Below, piece after piece: positions 51,877 through 60,463 of a stretch of 64,000 bases of DNA. The translations under genes and the position numbers were made by a program. Source of the DNA: Enterococcus_I eurekensis (GTDB lineage Bacteria > Bacillota > Bacilli > Lactobacillales > Enterococcaceae). The notes under the pieces were generated by a model. It saw nothing but the letters and a program-made list of their open reading frames with translations. It was not told the DNA's origin and did not search any database. The DNA lies in contig NZ_JBHSGT010000013.1 in assembly GCF_042654605.1 (NCBI RefSeq), positions 73,344 through 137,343 on the forward strand, in the 5' to 3' direction. Position 1 is the first letter of the stretch. Every line of letters begins with the position of its first letter.

Positions 51877-53100
51877 TTAATTACCTTTTGCAAGGCTTGC
51901 TTGGTGATCTTTTTTAATTTTTTCTAATAGTTCAGGTTGTTCTAATAAATCGAGTGCTGTTTTAGCTAATAAATTAGCGGCAATTCCGATTGAATTTAGA
52001 CCTTTTTCACTACGAGCGGCTGCTTTAAATTCGATTGAGTGTCCAGCAATGTAATCGTCTGAAATTGAAACAGTCGGTTGAATGGTTGGAATGACTTGGC
52101 TAACATTACCAACATCCGATGAACCTAAACTTTGTTTTTTCGTTTCAACGATTTCTTCTTCTGGAACACCTGAAGACGCTGCATGACTAAAGAATAATTC
52201 ATCAAAGGAATCCGTCACAATAATGTCATCCACAGAATTTTGGAATAAGCCAAATTCATAAGTTGCACCCGTTGCTAAAGCGGCTGCTTTGACAATGTTC
52301 TCAACTTTAGCATAAACCTCATTCAAGGTTGAACGATTGGCTGCACGTAAGTAAAAACGTGCAGAAGCAAAATCTGGAACAACGTTCGCTGCCACACCAC
52401 CGTTTGTGATCACACCGTGAATATTAACATCTTTTGGCAAGTGTAAACGTAAGGCATTGATACTATTAAAGACTTGAATCACGGCTTCTAAAGCGTTGAT
52501 TCCTTTTTCCGGTGCACCAGCCGCATGACTTGCGCGACCATAAAAGTTAATATCAACAGGATCGTTAGCTAGTCCTGTCGAAGTTTTTGAATAGCGATGA
52601 CCTGGATGAATACACAGTGCCGCATCGACATCATCAAAGAATCCTTCACGAACAAAACTGCCTTTCGCTGAACCATTCTCGCCACCTTCTTCACCCGGTG
52701 TACCATAAACACGAATTTCGCCACCAACTTCGTCAATCACTTGTTTTAAAGCACTTGCCGCTAATGCTGAATAGTTACCGAATAAGTTATGTCCACAAGC
52801 ATGACCAATGCCTGGTAAAGCATCATATTCCGCTAAGAAAGACAATGTTGGACCGGGTTTACCCGATTTATAGCGTGCGTCAAAACCTGTGTGGTGACCA
52901 GCCACATCTTTTTTAACGTCAAAACCTTCAGCAAGCAATTGATCGACTAAAACTTGTGAAGAATAAACCTCATAATTACTAACTTCTGGATGTTCATGAA
53001 TATCGAGTGCTAACGCTTGATACTTTGGTAAACTTTCTTGAATAAATTCCTCAATAATTTGATGCTTTGTTTTTGTTTGTGTTTCAACTGTCATAACCAA
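51877..53100 (-). CDS. M20-family amidohydrolase of the methionine-uptake operon
   Basis: This 407-residue hydrolase has FLAEYDALPGIGHACGHNLFG (by position, about 86-106; metal ligands). The catalytic GTPGEEGGENGS, HPGHRYSKTS, and HAAGAPEKG in the dimerisation domain follow. It is the last gene after metN-metI-metQ, 26 bp below metQ. The T-box and transporter point to methionine, so the enzyme may deacylate N-acyl-methionine or a related conjugate. That substrate is inferred from context only. It is similar to, but distinct from, the M20 gene at 27904-29085. Confidence 0.9.
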   Translation of the reverse strand: MVMTVETQTKTKHQIIEEFIQESLPKYQALALDIHEHPEVSNYEVYSSQVLVDQLLAEGFDVKKDVAGHHTGFDARYKSGKPGPTLSFLAEYDALPGIGHACGHNLFGNYSALAASALKQVIDEVGGEIRVYGTPGEEGGENGSAKGSFVREGFFDDVDAALCIHPGHRYSKTSTGLANDPVDINFYGRASHAAGAPEKGINALEAVIQVFNSINALRLHLPKDVNIHGVITNGGVAANVVPDFASARFYLRAANRSTLNEVYAKVENIVKAAALATGATYEFGLFQNSVDDIIVTDSFDELFFSHAASSGVPEEEIVETKKQSLGSSDVGNVSQVIPTIQPTVSISDDYIAGHSIEFKAAARSEKGLNSIGIAANLLAKTALDLLEQPELLEKIKKDHQASLAKGN

Positions 53101-53126
53101 TTCGCTCCTTTTTAATTAGACCCTTT

Positions 53127-53987
53127 TTATTTTGAACCAAATGCTTCCCACGCTGGAATACTTGAACCTTTTGATGTTTCTTCAATCACTTTGATTGTTT
53201 CATCATTTTGATAAGCTGTGACAACTTTTTGATAGGCTTCATTGTCTTTATCTTCTGCTCTTGCCACGATAATGTTCACATATGGGCGTGACGCTTCATC
53301 GACTGGCTCTAAGAAAATCGCATCTTCCGTTGGGATAAAACCAGCATCAACAGCCATGCCGCTATTAATTACTGAAATGGTTACGTCTTGTAACGCACGG
53401 GCCGTTTGTGACGCTTCTAATTCAACAATTTCAATGTTCAATTTGTTTTCTGTCACATCTGAAACAGTCGGTGCCTGTTTTTTGGCTGGATCGACTTTGA
53501 TTAAACCAGCCGATTCCAATAAGTTTAAAGCACGACCACCGTTCGTTACATCATTAGGAATGGCCACTTTATCGCCTTCTTTAACTTCTGAAACATCTTT
53601 CACTTTCTCTGAATAAATACCTAATGGTGCGTTAACTGTGTTACCAATTGAAACTAAATCAGTTCCGTGTTCAGCATTGAAATTATCTAAGAAAAATTGA
53701 TGTTGGAACGAGTTCAAATCGATATCACCACTCGCCAATGCCGTATTTGGTTGACTATATTCGGTGAATTTTACGTATTCTAAGTTAATTCCTTCATCTT
53801 TCAAGCGAGCTTGAACATTATCCCAAACGTCCGTATCTGCCCCAATAATACCTAGTTTAACTGTTACTTCTTCTTTACCTTGCGCGCCATTTTCCTTTGA
53901 CGCATCTGCTTTTTGACCACAACCTGTTGCTAAAACCAATAAAGCAACTGCTGCTAAACCGAATGAATAAATCTTTTTCATTTTCAT
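53127..53987 (-). CDS. metQ: Methionine ABC transporter substrate-binding lipoprotein
   Basis: This 286-residue NlpA/MetQ-family lipoprotein has a lipobox LATGCGQ (Cys23). The mature protein shows KLGIIGADTDVWDNV, FTEYSQPNTALASGDIDLNSFQH (by position, about 77-99), a hallmark of MetQ, and NGGRALNLLESAGLI. It delivers methionine (D- or L-) to the MetNI pump. It lies 15 bp after metI. The ATG at 53987 follows AAGGGGGAA. Confidence 0.92.
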   Translation of the reverse strand: MKMKKIYSFGLAAVALLVLATGCGQKADASKENGAQGKEEVTVKLGIIGADTDVWDNVQARLKDEGINLEYVKFTEYSQPNTALASGDIDLNSFQHQFFLDNFNAEHGTDLVSIGNTVNAPLGIYSEKVKDVSEVKEGDKVAIPNDVTNGGRALNLLESAGLIKVDPAKKQAPTVSDVTENKLNIEIVELEASQTARALQDVTISVINSGMAVDAGFIPTEDAIFLEPVDEASRPYVNIIVARAEDKDNEAYQKVVTAYQNDETIKVIEETSKGSSIPAWEAFGSK

Positions 53988-54002
53988 TTCCCCCTTATTT
54001 GT

Positions 54003-54680
54003 TTAGTGCGTTATTTTTTTAATAATCAAGTTACTAATCGCTTGACTAATGAAAACAAAAATTAAAATAATTAACATCGCCACAATTGTAACATCCGTTT
54101 GGTATCGATTATGACCACGTGTGATCGCCAAACTCCCTAAACCACCTGCTCCAACGGCTCCCGCCATCGTAGTTAAACCAATAATGTTAATAAAAGTTAA
54201 TGCTGATACACGAACAATTCCAGACAGCCCTTCTTTTAAATAAACCCGAAAGACAATTCCCAAGGGGCTTGTCCCCATCGATTCAGCTGCCTCAATTACC
54301 CCGGGATCAACTTCTAATAAGGCAATCTCAATTTGGCGAGCAAAAAATGGAATCACACTAATCGTTAATGGCACCAATGCTGCTTTTGCACCTATCGATG
54401 TTCCCACAATAAAACGAGTGAAGACAACTAATAACGATAGTAAAATAATAAATGGTATTGACCGTACAATATTGACAGTTTGATCGAGTAGGACAAATGT
54501 CCCGCGTTGTTCTAAAATTCCTCCCGGACGAGTCACAACAAGTATAACTCCGAAGAAAACTCCCAGTATTCCTCCAATTAGCGATGACCAAAACGACATA
54601 TATAATGTCTCAATTGTCGCTTTAATAAATTCATCTGGAATTTCCATTACATTTGGAAAATAAGTTTGTAAAAAATTCAT
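54003..54680 (-). CDS. metI: Methionine ABC transporter permease
   Basis: This 225-residue permease has five hydrophobic segments and the MetI features TLYMSFWSSLIGGILGV, NIVRSIPFIILL and the ATPase-contact loop EAAESMGTSPLGIVFRVYLKE (by position, about 147-167). It lies 2 bp after metN and upstream of metQ, the standard MetNIQ arrangement. It imports methionine. All motifs are intact. Confidence 0.92.
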   Translation of the reverse strand: MNFLQTYFPNVMEIPDEFIKATIETLYMSFWSSLIGGILGVFFGVILVVTRPGGILEQRGTFVLLDQTVNIVRSIPFIILLSLLVVFTRFIVGTSIGAKAALVPLTISVIPFFARQIEIALLEVDPGVIEAAESMGTSPLGIVFRVYLKEGLSGIVRVSALTFINIIGLTTMAGAVGAGGLGSLAITRGHNRYQTDVTIVAMLIILIFVFISQAISNLIIKKITH

Positions 54681-54682
54681 GA

Positions 54683-55732
54683 TTAGATACCTCCTTGAGT
54701 AGATTCTTTAATAATCGTTACATTAACGCCTTGTTCTTTTAAGAACGTTACGGCTTGTTGGCGGTTGTCACTGTCACCTTTTAAGGTAACTAACAAGCTA
54801 CCTAATGGCACTTCTTGAATAATTTCAACGTTCCCGTATAAAATATTCGTTACAACATCGTACTTGCTGAATAATTCTGCAATAATTGGTTGACCTGTTT
54901 GTTCACCTACATAAGATAGTTCAACCAACCACTCATCATCGGCAATTTTCGAGAATTTCTGATGGCCCAAAATAGTTTCTAACGCTTGATCGACATGCGT
55001 TGCTGTCCGGATAAAATCTCTTGTTAAATGTTCTTTAGGTTGGCTAAAGATTTGGACGCTATCCCCGTGTTCAATCACACGTCCATCTTCCATTACCGCC
55101 ACCTTATTACAAATCTCTTTGACAACTTGCATCTCATGTGTAATCAATACAATGGTTAAACCTAGTTTTTTATTTAATTCTTTTAATAGCGCTAAAATTT
55201 GTAAGGTCGTTTTTGGGTCCAAAGCACTTGTTGCTTCATCGCAAAGTAAAATTTCTGGGTCATTCGCTAATGCTCTAGCAATCGCCACCCGTTGTTTTTG
55301 CCCACCAGATAATTGACTAGGATAGGCATTCACTTTATCTGCTAATCCAACTAACTCAAGTAGCTCGGCCACTTTTTTCTGACGCTCAGCTTTCTTTTTT
55401 CCTGCATATTTTAGTGAAAAATCAACATTTTCAAAAATTGTTCGACTGTCCATTAAGTTAAAATGTTGGAAAATCATTCCAATATTTTTACGTTTTTCAC
55501 GTAATTCTTTTGGTTTTAATGTTGTAAATTCCACACCATCAACGATGACGTTGCCAGTTGTCGGACGTTGTAATAAGTTAATCACTCGAACTAAGGTACT
55601 TTTACCGGCACCTGAGTAGCCAACAATACCATAAACATCGCCTTTTTCAATTGTTAAATCCACATCTGTTACTGCTGTAATTTGACGGTTCTTTTGATTA
55701 AAAATAACCGAAATATCTTTTAATTCAATCAT
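54683..55732 (-). CDS. metN: Methionine ABC transporter ATP-binding protein
   Basis: This 349-residue ATPase starts at the ATG at 55732 (CAGGAGGAAGAAC upstream). The longer reading to 55846 runs into the T-box module and is not real. It has Walker A GYSGAGKST, IGMIFQHFNL, LSGGQKQRVAIARAL, and Walker B ILLCDEATSALD with THEM. A C-terminal ACT-like NIL domain (about residues 265-345, with VVTNILYGNVEIIQ) is the regulatory methionine-binding domain typical of MetN. First gene of the operon, under the T-box leader. Confidence 0.93.
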   Translation of the reverse strand: MIELKDISVIFNQKNRQITAVTDVDLTIEKGDVYGIVGYSGAGKSTLVRVINLLQRPTTGNVIVDGVEFTTLKPKELREKRKNIGMIFQHFNLMDSRTIFENVDFSLKYAGKKKAERQKKVAELLELVGLADKVNAYPSQLSGGQKQRVAIARALANDPEILLCDEATSALDPKTTLQILALLKELNKKLGLTIVLITHEMQVVKEICNKVAVMEDGRVIEHGDSVQIFSQPKEHLTRDFIRTATHVDQALETILGHQKFSKIADDEWLVELSYVGEQTGQPIIAELFSKYDVVTNILYGNVEIIQEVPLGSLLVTLKGDSDNRQQAVTFLKEQGVNVTIIKESTQGGI

Positions 55733-55771
55733 GTTCTTCCTCCTGAATTTTGCTATTGTATGATTGAGGGA

Positions 55772-55885
55772 TACAAAAAAAGCACCCTCAAACAAATAAG
55801 ACACTGACTTACTTGCTTGAGGACGCTTTTTTAAACGTGGTACCACCTCTATTCGAGTGAAAAATCACTCCTTAACCCAACCTTT
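55772..55885 (-). promoter_or_regulatory. Partial second T-box module (stem III, antiterminator and terminator only)
   Basis: The minus strand reads GAGTGA/TCACTC (stem III), GAGGTGGTACCACG (T-box) and a terminator GCGTCCTCAAGCAA / TTTGTTTGAGGGTGC with TTTTTTT. Stem I with a specifier is missing: only about 50 nt separate it from the preceding terminator. It therefore cannot choose a tRNA by codon. Confidence 0.85.
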
Positions 55886-55892
55886 CTAGCTC

Positions 55893-56182
55893 TAAAAAAA
55901 CAAAAAAATCCCTTTACTAGCCGAAACTAGTAAAAGGACGAATATCGTGTTACCACCTTTTGTTTAGAAGTTACCTTCCCTTAGACCCAACATTTTCATG
56001 TGAAAAATTGGCGTTTCTTTTAACGGTGAAACATTTTCCGAATTTGCCTACTTATCGACAAATTATCCTCCAAGGCCATTTTCTACTTTTCTTGAACTTA
56101 GCTCTTCTCACCGACCAGAGCCTCTCTTTAAAGCATCCAAGTATACTTTCCTTTTCATCAGATTAACTATTTGTATGTGCCA
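55893..56182 (-). promoter_or_regulatory. T-box riboswitch of the metNIQ operon, likely tRNA-Met
   Basis: The minus strand has a Stem I with AGAGAGG, GGTCGGTGAGAAG and a specifier loop GAAA-ATG-GCC. The T-box AAAGGTGGTAACACG lies at about 55946-55961. The terminator CCTTTTACTAG / CTAGTAAAGG with T-run is at 55900-55940. ATG as specifier agrees with a methionine importer. The neighbouring TGG triplet is the alternative register but fits context less well. Confidence 0.85.
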
Positions 56183-56185
56183 CCT

Positions 56186-56214
56186 AATTTACAGGATTTT
56201 TTCATCATTGTCAA
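56186..56214 (-). promoter_or_regulatory. Promoter of the metNIQ leader
   Basis: Minus-strand TTGACA (56209-56214), 17-bp spacer and TAAATT (56186-56191). Confidence 0.8.
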
Positions 56215-56255
56215 TCAAATTATTTCAAAAAAATAAATTTGTTCGACTTTTGGAC

Positions 56256-56777
56256 TTAACCTTGATATAAAATCCCTTTTTCAGCTAGAGCTGCTTTAAT
56301 TTTATCTAAATCGGTTGCTCTTTGATATCGAATTGTATGTAAATGGATCCCATTCGTTAGTTGCGATAATAAATTAGCTTTCGACTTTCGATATTTTTCC
56401 ATGAAGCGCTGAATGTCTTCTTGATTGCGAATATGCAAACTACCAACAAGTTCTCCATACAATTCATGTTCGACAATTACATCAATTACCTCAGCACCAA
56501 AAGAAAGAATAATTTCTAACTCTTCTTGCGTTGCTTCTTTCCCATGTTGGACCGCAATTTTGGCAACATAGCCTGTTTCTGGTGCTATTTTTTCTAACTT
56601 ATAGCCTCTTGCCGTGGCAATAATTTCTTCACCAGCAGCTCTTAATAAGGCGACATCGCCGACAATCACTTGACGGCTCACTCCAAATTCTTCGGCAAAC
56701 TTACTCGCGCTAATGGCTAGATTCGACGCTTTTAAACGAGCCACTATCGCCTGACGTCTTTCTTCTCCCTCTAACAT
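56256..56777 (-). CDS. niaR: NiaR-type niacin-responsive transcriptional repressor
   Basis: This 173-residue regulator has an N-terminal winged helix (RRQAIVARLKASNLAIS, then FAEEFGVSRQVIVGDVALLR by position, about 27-46) and a C-terminal 3H domain. Conserved His residues are in VQHGKEAT, IVEHELYG and NGIHLHTIRY. The family (YrxA/NiaR) represses NAD synthesis or niacin uptake genes when nicotinate is present. No niacin gene is adjacent, so targets lie elsewhere. It follows the chorismate mutase gene by 3 bp. Confidence 0.9.
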   Translation of the reverse strand: MLEGEERRQAIVARLKASNLAISASKFAEEFGVSRQVIVGDVALLRAAGEEIIATARGYKLEKIAPETGYVAKIAVQHGKEATQEELEIILSFGAEVIDVIVEHELYGELVGSLHIRNQEDIQRFMEKYRKSKANLLSQLTNGIHLHTIRYQRATDLDKIKAALAEKGILYQG

Positions 56778-56780
56778 CGC

Positions 56781-57062
56781 TTAATCCTCCAATTGTTGGT
56801 TTTGATAGTGACGCGATTGACGCATAATATCTTCAAAAGTTGCGACGATTGTATCGGCATATTTTTGATTTTCAACACGTTTGCGAACATTTTCTAAGAC
56901 GTCTGCTTCGCGTCCTGTATCTAAGATGGCGATTTTTTCTTCTTTTTTAATCCGGATAACTTCAGCAACAGCTGTCATACGCTCTTCAAGTAAAGCAATA
57001 ATTTGCGTATCAATCGCATCGATTTTTTGACGTGGAATTGCCAATGGATTTTTTTCGTTCAT
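56781..57062 (-). CDS. Chorismate mutase (AroQ class)
   Basis: This 93-residue helical enzyme starts at the ATG at 57062, with TGGAGG upstream. It has AIDTQIIALLEERMTAVAEVIRIKK (by position, about 16-40), Arg and Lys substrate residues, GREADVLENVRKR and a C-terminal FEDIMRQSRHYQ. It converts chorismate to prephenate for phenylalanine and tyrosine. It is a stand-alone monofunctional AroQ paired with niaR. Length is normal for this class. Confidence 0.88.
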   Translation of the reverse strand: MNEKNPLAIPRQKIDAIDTQIIALLEERMTAVAEVIRIKKEEKIAILDTGREADVLENVRKRVENQKYADTIVATFEDIMRQSRHYQNQQLED

Positions 57063-57264
57063 ATTTGATTCCTCCAAAACTATAATCATCTAATCTTTTC
57101 GCTCAAAAGCGTAATTGAATACCTTCATTATACCGAAAACTTCCTTGTTAGGGGAAATTTCTTTAAAATCGAAAAATACGTAGTTTTTTTCACAAATTTT
57201 TCATGACAAGCTTTCCAAAAGGTGTTAAAATTGGGAGGAATGATTTAAGTGAGGTGAAAAACAA

Positions 57265-57561
57265 ATGTTAGCATCAATTATTTATTGGGCAATTATTTTA
57301 GTTTGTATCGCATGGACAGCGCTTAGCTTATACTTCTCTATTTTTTACTTCGTACGTAAAGAAAACGGAAATCTATGGGCATTCGCATTCTTTAATGTGA
57401 TGGCAATGATCGTTTTAGCAATTGCTTTAGTTATTTTCCGCACATGGGGATTCGGCGTTACTCAATATTCAAGTTTAATTTACGCAGTTCTAGCTGTGAT
57501 GGGTGGATTAACGGTTGTTCAAGCCGTTTTAGGTCGTGAACCAAAAGCAAAAGTAGCATAA
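57265..57561 (+). CDS. Small membrane protein (98 residues), unknown
   Basis: Three hydrophobic segments (about residues 5-28, 39-60 and 70-90) fill nearly the whole protein, with a short charged loop VRKENGNL and a basic tail GREPKAKVA. No family is recognised. The ATG at 57265 has GAGGTG upstream. It is a single gene with a strong terminator, divergent from chorismate mutase. No promoter near consensus was found. Confidence 0.75.
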   Translation: MLASIIYWAIILVCIAWTALSLYFSIFYFVRKENGNLWAFAFFNVMAMIVLAIALVIFRTWGFGVTQYSSLIYAVLAVMGGLTVVQAVLGREPKAKVA

Positions 57562-57567
57562 TTATTT

Positions 57568-57606
57568 AGAATCGATTCGAAGGTTTTTCTTCGAATCGAT
57601 TCTTTT
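57568..57606 (+). terminator. Terminator after the small membrane protein
   Basis: AGAATCGATTCGAAG / CTTCGAATCGATTCT hairpin then TTTTA. Confidence 0.92.
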
Positions 57607-57636
57607 ACATCCTCTCAAAAAAGGAGTGAGAATAAA

Positions 57637-58476
57637 ATGAATGAAGAATCCGTTGAACATCATTTTTTTAACCACAACAATGGGAAAATCAGTTATTATG
57701 TATCCCAACATTCGAGTCAACCACTTTTTAATTTTATTTTTCTAGCAGGCTTCGGTGGTGAAGAAGCTTATTTTGATTTTAAAAGTTTAGCCCATGGGCT
57801 AAGTCCATCTGGCAATTTATTCTTTATTGATCCCTTAGGTCGTGGAGAAAGTGATGAGACGAGTCACTCTAGGGACATTCAGACGATTCTTGCTGAACTT
57901 CATGCACTGATTACCAATTTATCATTGACGAATATTATCTTTGTTGCGCATTCAGTTGGAGGAATCTACGCAAAAGAATACAGTAATACCTATCAAAACG
58001 TTATCGGTTTGATTCTTTTTGAGCCTATAACTATCGAATCCGACAATTTGTTTGAAAATGATCAAAATTATATTAATGCAACAAAACACCTTGATACATT
58101 AAGTCCTGTCGAGTGCGAAGCGCTATTGATGGATAGTCAGTGGACCGTTGCAGATAAAAAGAAGATTAGATCAATCAAAGAACAACTGATTAAACGCTAC
58201 CACAAGGGAAATAGCACCTTTTATCATGAAGGTCAAAAATTAACCACTAATCTAAACTTTGTGAGCCAAACAAAACTGAACAAAAAAACAAACAGTCTAA
58301 TTATCTGTCAGCCTTTTCGAAAAGACGAATACCAAAGATCAATCTATTTTAATACTCAATCGATGATTGAGACTCTAGGCAATACACACTATCTTCATCG
58401 GACCAGTACAGAGGACTCCTTACAATCTATTTTATCCTTTTTAAACACTATTTCTAGTAATTCTTTTGTTTCTTGA
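57637..58476 (+). CDS. Alpha/beta-fold hydrolase
   Basis: This 279-residue soluble protein has the oxyanion segment FLAGFGGEEAYFDF (about residues 36-49), IDPLGRGESDET and nucleophile elbow VAHSVGG near residue 108. A possible late His lies in GNTHYLHR near residue 253. The acid member is not obvious. It belongs to the broad alpha/beta hydrolase group, with substrate unknown. The ATG at 57637 follows AAAGGAGTGAG. It precedes the lysine-riboswitch unit but has no clear link with it. Confidence 0.8.
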   Translation: MNEESVEHHFFNHNNGKISYYVSQHSSQPLFNFIFLAGFGGEEAYFDFKSLAHGLSPSGNLFFIDPLGRGESDETSHSRDIQTILAELHALITNLSLTNIIFVAHSVGGIYAKEYSNTYQNVIGLILFEPITIESDNLFENDQNYINATKHLDTLSPVECEALLMDSQWTVADKKKIRSIKEQLIKRYHKGNSTFYHEGQKLTTNLNFVSQTKLNKKTNSLIICQPFRKDEYQRSIYFNTQSMIETLGNTHYLHRTSTEDSLQSILSFLNTISSNSFVS

Positions 58477-58506
58477 TAAATACAGCTTCTCGATTTTCAT
58501 CACGAT

Positions 58507-58535
58507 TTGACACACTGCATAAAATGCGCTAGAAT
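58507..58535 (+). promoter_or_regulatory. Promoter of the lysine riboswitch
   Basis: TTGACA (58507-58512), a 17-bp spacer and TAGAAT (58530-58535). Confidence 0.88.
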
Positions 58536-58544
58536 GAGTACCAA

Positions 58545-58802
58545 TTGAATACGAGATACCTTCAACCAGGTAGAGGTCGCGAGGTTCATTAACCCTGTCG
58601 AGTGAAGCAACACTTTGACGCAGGACTAGGGAACATCGCCGAAACAATTTTTAGCTGCTTTCTAAAAATTGTTGGGTCGCAAGCGAATAACTTGCGAACT
58701 GTCTTAGTTTAGACTAAGATGCGCTATTGTTATGTGAGGAGTTTGTCGATAGTTACTTTTTGTCTGTCCACAGCCGCTTTCTAACTTTAGAATCCGGCTG
58801 TT
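58545..58802 (+). promoter_or_regulatory. Lysine riboswitch (L-box) with terminator
   Basis: Conserved L-box blocks appear in order: AGGTAGAGGTCGCGA, GGTTCATTA, GGGAACATCGCCGAA, the P4-type arm CAATTTTTAG/CTAAAAATTG, GGTCGCAAGCGAA and AACTGTC. A terminator ACAGCCG / CCGGCTGT followed by TTTTTT lies at 58770-58807. Lysine binding is expected to favour termination, so the importer is made when lysine is scarce. Confidence 0.88.
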
Positions 58803-58869
58803 TTTTGTGTTTCAACCCACTTTCTCTTACTGTGAAAGCCTCGTAAATCATTTAGAAAAGAGGATTATA

Positions 58870-60453
58870 ATGAAAAAAAGAATGACACTGTTTTTATTAA
58901 TGAGTTTCATCGCTTCCTTTTTAATTGGAAGCACGTCTGTGATGGCTGACGATAAAACACCGGAAAATCAATTGCGAGTTGGAATGGAAACGGCTTATGC
59001 ACCGTTTAACTGGACCCAAACGAGCGACAAAAATGGCGCCGTACCAAAATCAGGAGACAAAGGAGCATTTGCCGGTGGTTATGATGTCGAAATTGCAAAA
59101 CGCGTAGCCGAAGAAATGGGTCGTGAATTAGTCATTGTTCCAACACAATGGGATGGCTTAGTTCCAGCCTTAGAATCCGGTAAAATCGATGCGATTATTG
59201 CCGGGATGTCACCGACTGAAGAACGCCGTCAACAAATTGACTTTACCGATGCTTATTATGAGTCGCACTTAGTGGTCGTAACTCGTCAAAATAGTTCCTA
59301 TGCGAATGCTACTTCAATCAATGATTTTGCAGGTGCTAAAATTACCGGACAATTAAATACTTTCCATTATACCGTCGTTGAACAAATTCCTGATGTCGTT
59401 TATCAAGATCCAATGAAAGATTTTTCTGCAATGCGTGTGGCACTTGATTCTGGGATTATTGATGGATATGTAACGGAGCGTCCTGAAGGCGTGACAGCAA
59501 CTAGTGTCAATGATAAATTCAAAATGATTGAATTCAGTGAAGAAGATGGTTTCCAAACCAATCCTGAAGATGTGCAAATTGCGATTGGTATGCGTAAAAA
59601 TGATCCTTTAGTTCAAGAAGTCAATCAAATTTTAGCTGGTATTTCTGCTGAAGAACGTACAGCAATGATGGATGCTGCGATTAAAAATCAACCTTCGGCT
59701 AATAAGAGCGAAGAAACAACACTTTTATCTAGTTTCAAAAAAATCATTGATGATTACGGTATCCTTTTCCTAAAAGGCGCTGGTTTAACTTTATTCATCG
59801 CGATTTTTTCAACGATTGCTGGAACAATTATTGGTCTTTTAGTTGGAGTCTTCCGGACGATTCCAATTAGCGATAATCCAGTGACTCGCTTTTTCCAAAA
59901 AATAGGTGATATTTTATTAACAATTTATATTGAAGTTTTCCGTGGTACACCTATGATGGTACAAGCGATGGTTATCTTTTACGGTTTAGCCTTAGCTTTT
60001 GGAATTGACTTAAACCGTACAGTCGCAGCGCTATTAATCGTTTCAATTAATACCGGTGCTTACATGTCTGAAATTGTACGTGGTGGAATTTTCGCTGTTG
60101 ATCGTGGTCAATTTGAAGCCGCTCAAGCGATTGGTATGACCCACTCTCAAACGATGGGCAAAGTCGTCTTACCACAAGTTATCCGCAACATCTTACCGGC
60201 CATCGGGAATGAAACGGTAATTAATATTAAAGATACCGCAGTCCTAAGTGTGATTAGTGTAACCGACTTGTTCTTCCAAGGAACTGCCGCTGCTGGAACA
60301 AACTATCAGTTCTTCCAAACATTCTTAATTGTTGGTGTTATTTACTTAGTAATGACTTTGACTGCCACTCGTTTACTTCGTTTAATGGAGAAAAAAATGG
60401 ATGGTCCATCGGCTTACATTAAGGTCGAAGAAATCGCAGAAGGTCAAGAATAG
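58870..60453 (+). CDS. Lysine-regulated ABC importer, fused substrate-binding and permease protein
   Basis: This 527-residue fusion starts at the ATG at 58870 (AAGAGGA upstream). A signal peptide (about residues 1-27, ending VMADD) is followed by an SBP_bac_3-type domain (about 33-275; MSPTEERRQQIDFTDAYY at about 115). The permease domain (about 290-515) has the ATPase-contact loop EAAQAIGMTHSQTMGKVVLPQ (by position). The fused design is common in Lactobacillales. The lysine riboswitch indicates lysine, or another basic amino acid, as cargo. The ATPase gene follows 10 bp downstream. Confidence 0.9.
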   Translation: MKKRMTLFLLMSFIASFLIGSTSVMADDKTPENQLRVGMETAYAPFNWTQTSDKNGAVPKSGDKGAFAGGYDVEIAKRVAEEMGRELVIVPTQWDGLVPALESGKIDAIIAGMSPTEERRQQIDFTDAYYESHLVVVTRQNSSYANATSINDFAGAKITGQLNTFHYTVVEQIPDVVYQDPMKDFSAMRVALDSGIIDGYVTERPEGVTATSVNDKFKMIEFSEEDGFQTNPEDVQIAIGMRKNDPLVQEVNQILAGISAEERTAMMDAAIKNQPSANKSEETTLLSSFKKIIDDYGILFLKGAGLTLFIAIFSTIAGTIIGLLVGVFRTIPISDNPVTRFFQKIGDILLTIYIEVFRGTPMMVQAMVIFYGLALAFGIDLNRTVAALLIVSINTGAYMSEIVRGGIFAVDRGQFEAAQAIGMTHSQTMGKVVLPQVIRNILPAIGNETVINIKDTAVLSVISVTDLFFQGTAAAGTNYQFFQTFLIVGVIYLVMTLTATRLLRLMEKKMDGPSAYIKVEEIAEGQE

Positions 60454-60463
60454 GAGAATCATT

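Noticed and set aside
55733..55846. N-terminal extension of MetN
   Set aside because: It overlaps the T-box terminator module and lacks a ribosome site, while the ATG at 55732 has AGGAGG and starts at the usual MIELKDIS.
58441..58647. A 68-codon minus-strand frame
   Set aside because: It lies over the lysine riboswitch and its promoter and shows no protein-like features.
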